Source of the DNA: Tigriopus japonicus
Taxonomy: Eukaryota; Arthropoda; Copepoda; Harpacticoida; Harpacticidae
Direction: 5' to 3'
DNA: 64,000 nt
NCBI GenBank assembly: GCA_010645155.1
Contig: CM021322.1
Span: 3,493,274 to 3,557,273 of the forward strand
Made by a program: the position numbers and the translations under genes. The notes under the pieces are model-generated. The model searched no databases. It worked only from the letters and a program-made list of their open reading frames with translations, and was not told where the DNA came from. This document shows positions 54,001-64,000 of the stretch, in pieces. Position 1 is the first letter of the stretch, and each line of letters begins with the position of its first letter.

Positions 54001-56984
54001 AAAAAGTCCCTTTGTACTCAAAGCAAAACGAGGACATTCTGTCTCGTGACTCATGTTCAAATATTTTGGTTGTTACAAGACGTCAACCAACTTTTAACTA
54101 GTAGTGTGGAAGGGTTTACGCCTTCTTTGGAATGACAATATTTACCAAAGGTTGACAACTAGAAGCCAATATGATTTCTTGGGCATCAAAACTCCTTAGG
54201 AAAGGGTAGAGAGTAAATTGGTAGGGCTCAATCAACTTGTGGGTTATTACTTCCTAAGAAAATATATTGAGGAGCTTTGTACGCGCCAAAACCAACTCTG
54301 GGTCTCAAAGTTGTCGAGAAGGCCTCGTCTAAAAAAGCAGGAAATTTATTCCTTAAAACATGAAAAAAGACGTGGTTACAAAGAAATAGGTAATACTGAG
54401 TCAAAGAATTTAAATCACATCATTTTGAAACTATGTTGCTTAATCAAAAGTGTTAAACAACGCTGAAATATACACACATACATACTGTGCGGCACTGTAT
54501 ACCAAAAATCGTGGTCAATTGGTCGCAAATTTGAACCACATATCACAACCTACATAGGAAACAATCTGGTGACTGATCAATATCTCAGATGTGGTCCCTA
54601 CGGTTAGCAGAAATCTTTCAATTTATTGTCTTAAGGCAAATAACATTTTGTTAAAATTTCTTTTTAAACTTTCAAATTCCATAATTTTAATGTCGTTGCG
54701 TGAATGAAAAGAAAACTTCGCGATTCTTCCTACACTCGCCTTGAGAATGCATGTGGAGTGGAGTCTATTCTCTCTCAACGAGTACATTTTCAATGGTCTT
54801 TGTTCCTTCCAAGCCTTCAGCCTTAGAAGAGACAAGTCCATCGCTAAGCATGTTCCTTTGATTTACAAATCATGAAGAGCTTGATGTCGGGCAGAAACTG
54901 GCTGTTGGTCACTCTGCCCATCCGGCCCGATCCCACCCACATAAGGCCTGGTTGTCAAATCTAACACTCCAACAACAAATAGTTGCTTGACTAGCTACAA
55001 GTGGATGTGACGGTGGTTGTCCATATTCCTTTCCTGACAGTTCACATGGTCGTTGTTGTTGTTGCTCTTCTTCTTTCTCCATTTCCTTGGCCTTCGAGGG
55101 CCCTCTTTTCTGACTCTTCTTGGTGCCGCAGGCCTTGTTTTATGTTACCCTGTGGCCTTCGAGCAAGCTTGGGATCGCTTGTGGCACAAATGTTTCCACT
55201 GAAAAAATCTCGGATGCTTACGAGTACTCTCATAATCGAATCGTTATCTCTCCCACAAATCTCTGTAATCGTCATGCTTTCATGAACGGTTTGTGGTTGA
55301 CATTCAGAGGGTAGCTGTGATCCCCAGAAGGTAAAGAAATGAAAATGAATGGTAAGTATGAAAAAGTCAAGACAGCTATGGCTTCATCATTTCGTTTTCC
55401 ATTTACATCCTCCAGTTGTCATACAAGCAAACGACAGAGGGTTTACTTAGTTCCATCAGTGATCTGGATTCCTTCCGGAGTAAGCTTAACTTGAGACCCA
55501 GGTTCATGAGGAGGGTGATCGTCCAAGGGTCCACTCAGGTAAGTAACCTCGAGAAGGGCGAAGGATAGTACATCATGGCAAAGTTTCCATTTGACCACAA
55601 TGATCAGGGACGAAGGCCAAAAAGGGCATTACCAACTTTGAACCGACCAAAGACCTCAGAGTCATGGAAAGGTCACTTCCGACCCTCAGGTGCTCTATCT
55701 TCGTCAGTCAACCAATGAATGCAAGGAATTTGGATGGTGGCTTCCAACTCAAAAGCTAAATGTTTCAGAATGGGAAGCACATTATACTTTTGATCCACAT
55801 GATTTTATGTTTAGAGTAAATTGTACGTGATATAATGGAACAATCAATTCTACATTACACCTTTCATGTTAAACGACAATTTTCGCCTAAGGTATGAGTT
55901 TTCCATTCGACAATGGCCTGTTCCTGCAATGATCGGCTTTTTTCCAGGTCTCCTAACGGAGACGGCAACAGTTTAGGGGGACACGATCTCTATTTCGCTG
56001 ACTAGAATCCACCCCATCGATAGCTGTGGCGGACTTTATCTTCATCTTAGGTGACACATTATGTTTGCCGAAGACAAACAAGGCCACGTTTACTTACCAA
56101 TATGCAGAAGGACACCAAGGCTTCATTTTGGTCAGGAGTTTTCAATCATCATTTCCGGGTCTTCACCAAATATAAGCTAATTCTAGGCTTTGAACAGGGT
56201 GATGAACTTGAATTCGGAATAGCGTTTTGTAACGTTGTTGTACCTATGTTTGCCAACCTTGAACCGGGATTTGGCCCCTTTCAAGCTCTTTAAAGCATTT
56301 GACGGAGGGGAGCAAGGCCAAATATTCTCTTTCTCATCCATTCATGTGTTTGCTCACTCGTCATGCCTGATCGACACTGAAAGATTTCATTTCCACTCAT
56401 CTGATCATGGTCACACTAGAGCTAAATGTGCTGTCTTGACTATTCAATCTTGTGTAAGAGGGCCACGTAACTTTGGAAACCTTTTATATTAGGTACTATA
56501 ACTCAATTGGGGGTTCGAATATGGTAGGATCAGAGAGCTATGGCTTTCTTTTGCAGAGTGCAAGCCCAATGAGGCATAAATGATAGCCATGTTGTCACTT
56601 TTGTGGATCCGCTTACCAGTAATGAAGGAGTGGGACTATTTTTACCCGGATGTACGCACACACATTACCTGGAAGTAAGGGAACAAATCTAAATGTTGGT
56701 TTTATCTTTGTAATATCTTAATGGTTATGTTTATTCGACCTCACTCACCCAGCGAAAAACTGGGTCGCAGCCATTATTGCGTGTTGCTAATTGGCAACAC
56801 TGACAAACAAATTGACATTTGTGAAATCAAAATTACATAGCACTTCGTTTAAAAATGACGTGAATGCATTAGAAAGACGAGAACTAGGGAAATATATATA
56901 AACGTGAAAAGAAATGCGTTATTTTTCGTCCCATTACGGTCTTTTAAACAGTTGATTGGTAGTTCACACCACTTAAGACTTTAA
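45046..56984. other. Gene-poor region upstream of the Dimmed-type gene
   Basis: About 12 kb without a coding region I can support. All open frames are short (under 115 codons) and unmatched. Small simple repeats occur, such as (GCTA)n at 50050-50067 and (CTTG)n at 51826-51843 followed by CGTCGTCGTC. 5' UTR exons and enhancers of the Dimmed-type gene may be here but leave no readable signature. Confidence 0.45.
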
Positions 56985-57000
56985 ACGTACGGCCGTACGT
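56985..57000. repeat. 16-bp perfect palindrome
   Basis: ACGTACGGCCGTACGT is fully self-complementary. It directly precedes and overlaps the start of the 54-bp duplication; the second unit boundary carries a shortened version (GTACGGCCGACGTAC). Confidence 0.85.
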
Positions 57001-57094
57001 ACTAATACAGCTCCCCAAAATTGGACCCTAACAAAAAAGTAGTACGGCCGACGTACTAATACAGCTCCCCAAAATTGGACCCTAACAAAAAAGT
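56997..57094 (+). repeat. 54-bp tandem duplication
   Basis: A unit starting ACGTACTAATACAGCTCCCC and ending AGTACGGCCG runs 56997-57050 and is repeated from 57051 to 57094 (44 bases of the second unit). The shared part is identical, so the duplication is recent or homogenised. Confidence 0.9.
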
Positions 57095-58682
57095 TTGTGC
57101 CATTTTTGAACTTCATATAATATAAACTGGACACGTAAGACTAGAAATTTTGTGTCATAAAGCACAGAGGTTGCACATATTTCCTAATTCATTGGTTGCG
57201 CTTAAAGGGCTCTGTACCCAAGCTTGTTAATATGGCAAGGACATCAGAGTTGGTAAAGTTCCCGTTTCTTTATCTCTCAAATTTCCTCTTAAACTCATCC
57301 AATTTCACACACCTGGTCAAGAAAACATCTGTCCTCCATTTGTTTTGAGAACAGTTCCCAGAAAATGTCTCCAAGTGGCTTAGATTTGGTCGCCAAGAGA
57401 TTATATGGTGCAAATCAGGGTTGCCACTTCAATATTTAAGTGCATTTAGTGCTGGTTGTTGGGAAACCTCCAATAGGTACAAACAACCAGGGATCAATGG
57501 ATTGAGTGTGAGTAACATGAAGTAACCTTTGTCAATGGTAACCCTGGGACCTTTTGAGCACGTACGCTCGAGTGTATTTGTAGATCTTGTTCCTTGGGTG
57601 TGCTACTCTTCCTCAACTTGGAACAAATACGACCAAATGGAATGAAACACAAGTGGAAAGGAGACCTTTGGAAATATTTATATGACACACTCGCTCTCAA
57701 CAGCTCCTTTTCCAAGAATCGACTATAAAACCTCGAGCCAGAATATTGCACTTTTCTATCCTGATCACGACCAAGAATGCCTTCTATTGATGCATAATAG
57801 GCGTTAGGTGATCAATTCATGCTTATTTTTGAACGAACAATTGGTGCATGATTTCTCAATGACAATGGGATGCATGTTAACGCAGATAACATTTATTTTA
57901 AAATATGGCAAAATCAAGTCTGATTAACGTTCGTCGAGTATATATTCGACGCCCATTAATTTGACTTAATTTTGCTATGCTCTAAAATAAATCTTATATA
58001 TTGTTAAGTGCTGAGGTCATTTGTTTCCACATTTGAAGAGCGATACAAATTAATTTGAAGTGAAAGAATCAATGGGATTTTTTGGTGGTTCGATTTCTTA
58101 GAAACTCCTTCACAAAAATCATGAATGTGTGCAAAATGCACTAAATTATCATGTAGTTTGGGTGAATCAGACAACATTGTACAATGACATAGCGATGCCC
58201 AACCAAATGTGCATAAGATATAAGCCGATCGTTTGCTTTGATTTTAAACTTATAAAAAAGAGACTAGCAGCCTCACTGTGCAATTGAATTCCATGACAAG
58301 AATATTTAGTACTTCCATTTTAGTCTCAAATAACCTCTAAGCCTAAAGTGAAGTACGACTCGTTTGACACCAATTTCCAATTGAAATTTTAAACACAGGG
58401 ATACTTCACCAAGATTCTTAATGCGTTTTCCCGTAGAATATTGTTTCACATCACAAACCTAGCTCACATCCATCAAGGCACCAGAAATGCCAGATTTAAA
58501 TCTAAATCCACGATGTATTTTTCCCGTTCTTTTTCGGCTCACACGGGTCTGAGTCGAAAGAGTTGGAAGGTTTTAGAGAAGCAACAGTGTCAAAAACTTC
58601 GATATTCTCAAACGAGGTGTCACCTCATTTGCTTCTTTTAGGATTGCCTCGTTTTAGAACAATTCGAAATGTAAAGGTGCGT
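57095..58682. other. Intergenic, nothing recognised
   Basis: A/T-rich sequence with short open frames only (for example 57494-57751 minus, 58441-58641 plus). No family, RNA gene or clear repeat seen. Confidence 0.45.
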
Positions 58683-59321
58683 GGGGTATCCAGACTAGAG
58701 GTAGGCTGGGCCTCTAACTCGTCAACCAGTGCGATTTTTAGATGCTTGATGAACAATCAAAATCAAGATATATCTCTTTTGAGGAGATGATATTTTACAT
58801 GATTTGTTGTCAGGTAATCCAGTTCATAGTGATGATTTATTTAGAAACGGGATATTGGGCGACGCCTGCACGTTTTTTAACATCGATGTCAAGAGCAAGA
58901 CACACGTTAAACTCCATTATACTGGAAAGTTAAGACGTTGTTCAACCACCCATACCAATATTTGATGAATATGTGAGGCAAATATATAAATATATAAATA
59001 TATTTTTATATATATAAAAATATATACAGCACTTAACAATAAAAAAGTGGTAACTTTTGATGTGAAACGTCTTGGCTTTACTGTGTACTTGATTTTTGAC
59101 TTGTTGCTCGCTTTTGAGGCTTATTTTCTATGTTTACATAGGTCGCCCAACATACCTTGTCTAATTAAATCATAAGTTCGAACATATTTGCCTCACAACA
59201 AATCATGTAAAATAACATCTGCTCATAAGAGATAATATTGATTTCAATTCTTTATCAAGCATCTAAAAATCGGACTTGCTGACGAGTTATAGGCCCAGTC
59301 TACCTCTAGTCTGGATACCCC
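58683..59321. repeat. Foldback element E
   Basis: The left arm begins GGGGTATCCAGACTAGAGGTAG and the right arm ends CTACCTCTAGTCTGGATACCCC. The arms (about 58683-58818 and 59187-59321) pair over about 135 bp, with small gaps, through TTTTTAGATGCTTGAT and GATTTGTTGT blocks. The spacer includes an almost pure TA/TTTA tract with internal symmetry at 58977-59031. No transposase seen. Confidence 0.85.
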
Positions 59322-62300
59322 TCGTATATGTGTCTTTTACAATATATGAAAAGTATAGATAAAAATCTTTGATCTTGCGTCAAGATATTATTGCTTACAT
59401 GGTTGTTATAATTAAGAAAAGCTCAAGCGATTCATATCGTGTTCTTATACAACGTTCGTTATCCAAAGATTCTACCTTTTTAGTTAGTTTTAGAGATAGA
59501 GAATTCCATAAGAATGTCAGAACGTGCAGTTGGGAAATGAGTTCAAAAATGTTTTTACTCCTCCTCAACAATAATATTTTTCCATTTGAATTAGTAACCC
59601 TGATTACTGTTTTGTTCCTTTGATTTGCCAATAATACGTGATTAAACTGAAGTAACCATGCTTGTCAAGGCTAGTGAGAGTGAGTGCCTTATTTGCTATT
59701 TTGTGCTAAGAGACATTGCGCGTTCCCCTCCTGTTCCAATGGATGTAAGATGTTGACGGTTCGGCTCATAAAACTTTTATTGGCCTTCTTCTTTCCTTCC
59801 TCCACTTTTTTCATAGTTCCTCTCATACTCCAGACTGAAGTTGACGAATCCTGTGGAAAAGGCTCGTCTTGGGGATGTTTCTCTCTTTCTTTTTCTTTTC
59901 ACTTACAGGGTCAATCACAACTTTTGACCTTCTGTCTCTATCATTAGGCTTTATAACGGTTTAGAACCAGTCTTGAATATTTTTTTATTCTATTTGAATG
60001 AGTTAGATTGGAAATTATCTTTTGATCTATTTTATACAAAATCTTTGTTATAAAACACGATGGTTCAAAAATCAAGCAAGGCTACATGAGTCATCCATAA
60101 AATTAATTGTCATGGCCTTACAAATCCTGAACAAAACCTGGATATGGCTAAAAGGAAAAAATACAGATACTTATACACTAGCATACGATACGTTTTGGGG
60201 ACCTTATTTGCGTTGGGTATTCGTGAACAACCCTGTTCTGTTAAGCTCCGTCATGAGCACAAATTAATCAGGCTCCCTCTTTTGCTCTCAAAAATGTCTC
60301 TTTCTTGGTTAGCTCGGGCTACATCTATGCAGTGTGGATGGATCTTTCTGTTATGGTCGTGAGGAGGAAACTGAGGGTAGAATGAGCCTTCCTCGGAAAA
60401 ATGTCGTCGTCATGGGCCTAAAAATACACCACCACATACACCTTTTGAATGCCTCACATTTCGTAGACCATACAAACAATCACACAATATGTTCTCGGCA
60501 TTCTTCACACGTGTTGACCAAGCCATCCATGTTGTGGCCAGAGTTCTGTCTCATCCATCTCAACGAGCACTTCTTCGTCGTCGTCCACTTCTTCATCATG
60601 GGTGGGTGAGCTAATATGTTTTTTTGGGCAGGAAAACGAACATCGATAAATGGTCACCTTGAAGGCTGCCAGTTTGGTGCTTGATCATGCTCCTTGGCCA
60701 TGATGGAATGTGCGCCGAGCACAAACCAAGTTAAGATTGATTACATTGCTTCCCTTCAATCAGGGACAACAGATTTTATTAATCAGATCATGGATGGATA
60801 ACTCTATTACCAACAGATTACGAGATAATCGACATTAGCATGAAACAAGGGCTTGGATTTCAAGGCCTTGACACACCCACACATAAGGTCTACATAATCG
60901 CCCTAGTCAAGTTGGCCAGTCACTCCCTAGAGGTCGCGGGATAGAATGGCATTAGTTTTTGTTTCCATGTGGAATGCGTGCTCATGTTGTTGCTCATTCC
61001 AGTGAATGTAAATGGTGTGTGGTACTCCTTACTATACTTGAGGAGACCGAGGAATCCCGCTCTGTAATTTGCTTTGGATGTTCATTAAAGGAAAGACGAC
61101 GACGAGGACGTTGTCGACGACAAGAACAGGAACAACAAAAGGCGGCAAAGGAACGAGGAACGACCACAGAAGACTGGTATTGATCCCTTAGACTTGCCAT
61201 TCCAATCTACCACAAAAGTGGGTACCCAAAGACAGTCAGCTTTCAATCAGGGGCACTTTTTCTGGGGAATGGTTGAGAAGTTCGGCCAAGGGTCAAAATT
61301 CGAGCTTGGAACAGAGAGCCAATTTCCCACTGTGCTAAGGTCTTCTTCCATTCTTGATCCTGGCTAGGTCCATGGTTCATGAGACTTGGCAACCCTGATT
61401 CGGAGAGAAAGGCCAAAGGATTTGATTAGAGATACTTGCCGAGAAGAAGCCTGAATCCTCGGGCAAATAGTCAAACTCCCCTTGCATTTGACAGCATATT
61501 CTGTGGAAGACTAAGATTGAGCCTTGTCGTCAATGAGAAGTGGTGCTTCAGTCATCCAAGTAGCTAACGGGAGAAAACAGGGTCGTTGATGGTTATTACT
61601 TCCAGCGAACAAGTCATCGTTGGTCTTCATTTGACGTTGGTCTATTTTGTGAAGGAAGATGCATTCTGTTCGGCAGTCAGTTGATGCGGTTATTATAGAT
61701 CGGAGCTCGGTCACGGGTCCAGTAAGATTACAAGAAGAGTATTGCGTCCCTTTCCTTGGAAAAGACAGCTCGTGGAAACTTTGCAAGGAGACTTTGGTTC
61801 CTTCCATCGCCTTTGATGACCACCACCAAATTGCTTCAGTACCACTCACTTTCTGCTACAGGCGTCTTCCGGGACAAAAATTCCGGGTTCTCAGAATATC
61901 AGCCAGTACTAGAATTTCCCAATTCACGATTGATTTTTCGCACATGGCATTCGCATGTCGTGTGACGTTTAAAGGTCCTTAACAGAAAGCGATAACGTTA
62001 TAAATTTGCATGGACAATGTAATCCAACTTTTTTAAAAATTATTCTTAGACAAATTTACACATACCTGTACGCTTACTTAGTCATTACGGGTTCGATCAT
62101 CTTTTTCAGAATGAGCCACATATTTCAGGATCTTTTGAACGGCAACTGCAAGCAGTCTCTCGAGTTGTAACGAAAGATTTGCTCCTTTCTGGAATTTCAA
62201 TGCATCTGTAACAAACACTTAAGACGGACGAAATGGACCTTTGAACGCTTCCCCTTCTCATTGCTATCGGAAATGGTCTCCTTTTCCAATTCTCTGCACC

Positions 62301-64000
62301 CCTGCAACAGGTATCCAGCATCCAGGATTGAGCTGAAGGTGTGGATAAGTGCCTCCATTACATGGACCGATCTTCTTTTCCTCTCTCTACCCTTTGTTAG
62401 TTGGGTCCAGGAGGTGTAACATCTCCAGAGAATAAAAAAGTGACGCATGCCAGACGTCTATCTCAACTTCATTGGAACTGGTTCTCCCTCTTCCAATGCT
62501 TCAAACCGACTGGAGAGCATCACTTCTTCACACATTAAAGAACTAAGAGAGCACACCATCTGACGTAATAGCTCAATTGACCTAGGGTTCTGCAGACGTG
62601 TGTCTTATTTGAGGTTGTTGAGTGGTTGCTCTGGAACTAGGGAAGACCACCACCATCACTCCAATTTGATTGACCATGACAGATCAGCCTTGTTCATGTC
62701 CATTTCGATCATGCGTCGTTGGTTTTTTTTTTCTTTTTCAATTCGCTGGCCTTGTTGTTCCACTTGGAAACCTTGGGATGAACTATTCTATGAAGCTGGA
62801 GAAGGGGCAACTCTGGAACTCTGAACCGTGTACTACTTCTAAATCCACTCCGGGTGCATTGTATGTACACTCACTGCATGTAAAGCAATTCGGATGGAAT
62901 GTTTTGATGGTCTTCTGGCTATTCATTCATTCATGAAATGGCCCAATGCACCAACGGCAGATCCACTAGAACTTCGATGATCCACTGCAGCCTCCAGAGC
63001 TCTCTGTGGTTGTGCACAATGGACTGTAATATATTACGAGGATATTAGACGGACCCGATTATCGGGACTTGATACCAAGACAACGAGCTCACCGTTTCTT
63101 GCCCTTCAGAAGCATCAAATGAAAAAAGTTTGAATTGAATCTGAGCACGGATCCTGAATGAAAGAGGCCATCTCACGGGATGGAACACCTCGATTTTTTG
63201 CAACTTCTAACAAGTTTTGATAACCTGAGTTGAGATGTACGTACAATAGTATCTCCATATGTTTTTCAAGCTATCTTGGGTTCATCTTGCGACTCTCAGT
63301 TTCTCGGGAGATGGCGAAAATATGAGAACTTGGGCAACAAGATCCTCACGGAACTCCCCAACATACTTGCAATGCATTCATTGTACACAATGAACATAAT
63401 AGCCCTAGAGTCGTATTAGATGCCTCGCCTGCCTCTTGTGCTCGGATATTAGTACCGTCAAGTCACAGAATCCTCCTTGTATCATGTTAATCAAATTGGT
63501 CCCAATTTTGTCCCCTTCATGGTCTTATTGGCAAGAAGCTCAAATATTGTCTAAAGGATGTGCCTACGGGAACGACGAAACGGAGGCCAGCCAGGATCGA
63601 GGATGTAGAAGCAGACAGGTTCTCAGAGATTTCTTCCTTTATAATCACTGTCTCTGACCCCCACCAGCGACGCCGTGTTCCACCGTCTTTGTATACGATT
63701 CCACTACTTTTGATTCATGGACCCAGGAGATTAATTCATTTACCTTCCGGCTATCCTCCAACCTTGGCAACATGTGCTGTAGTTATCAAAGTTAGGAGTA
63801 GGGGTGCTATTGCAAAAGGCAGGTTCAAAACAATCCAAACGTATCTTAGAGGAGGATTCTCAGCGCACGACCAATGTACAATTTATAAACTTGAGCCAAA
63901 TTGGGCCCAATGACCAAATTGAATATGCAATGTACTACGTAGGTTGGTCGAGTGTATGTATAGTTCATGCACTTCTGCATCGCAGAGTCTGATGCCCAAA
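59322..64000. other. Intergenic to window end, nothing recognised
   Basis: About 4.7 kb. The longest frame is 63560-63913 (117 codons, non-ATG start), without a recognisable domain. A Lys/Arg/Gln-rich frame at 60959-61183 is low complexity. I could not support any gene, RNA gene or mobile element here. Confidence 0.45.

Noticed and set aside
54990..55314. Signal-peptide-like frame (VVVVVALLLSPFPW) followed by an AG and another frame
   Set aside because: The hydrophobic run comes from GTTGTT and CTTCTT repeats, and the two frames cannot be joined with credible splice sites.
56508..56525. GGGTTCGAAT motif as the T-loop of a tRNA gene (also 50318-50330 and 62090-62100)
   Set aside because: No matching acceptor stem, D-arm or anticodon arm at proper distance.
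63560..63913. 117-codon plus frame near the right edge
   Set aside because: Starts at GTG and overlaps another frame of similar length; no domain recognised.

Overview
The window reads as nuclear DNA of an arthropod, most likely a small crustacean such as a copepod. The evidence is intron-bearing genes with mostly short introns (50-300 bp), a divergent ionotropic receptor (IR) gene, a Dimmed/Mist1 bHLH gene, and BEL/Pao, Ty3/gypsy (tRNA-Trp-primed) and Ty1/copia retrotransposons of invertebrate type. The species is not shown by the sequence. All exon models were assembled by hand from reading frames, splice sites and phase; every multi-exon model below closes in phase.

Layout. 1-8044 is a retrotransposon pile-up: a Ty1/copia gag fragment running off the left edge (minus), a decayed Ty3/gypsy element (minus, with its primer binding site) and a 5'-truncated BEL/Pao element (plus) with a 1593-residue open polyprotein and a complete 3' LTR. 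8045-11316 is a simple-repeat array followed by two long inverted repeats (foldbacks). 12038-17084 (minus) is a complete nine-exon IR gene carrying a hAT-type MITE, a foldback and a small palindromic MITE in its introns. 18085-19465 is another large foldback. 20356-31470 is the gene-dense part: a SIAH-type (TRAF-like) protein without a visible RING, an interleaved TMEM11/PARS2 locus, a bisphosphatase-only PFKFB relative, SEC13 (minus) and SLC25A17/PMP34. 33006-43887 (minus) is the Dimmed/Mist1 gene, whose bHLH domain is split by a 9.1 kb intron. 43888-64000 holds no gene I can support, only repeats: an array related to the one at 8045, a 54-bp tandem duplication and a fifth foldback.

How the genes relate. 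The housekeeping genes are compact: PFKFB-like and SEC13 converge with about 325 bp between stop codons, and SEC13 and SLC25A17 diverge from an 850-bp interval. The most striking locus is 23205-25388. The first coding exon of TMEM11 (26 nt) lies upstream of PARS2 and its second exon begins 27 nt after the PARS2 stop, with perfect phase. The whole mitochondrial prolyl-tRNA synthetase gene therefore sits in the first intron of another mitochondrial-protein gene on the same strand, with only 48 nt between the TMEM11 donor and the PARS2 start codon. Splicing versus retention of one intron may decide which mitochondrial protein is made.

A second theme is long foldback elements: five in 64 kb, with arms of about 100-550 bp. 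All could form long hairpin RNA if transcribed.
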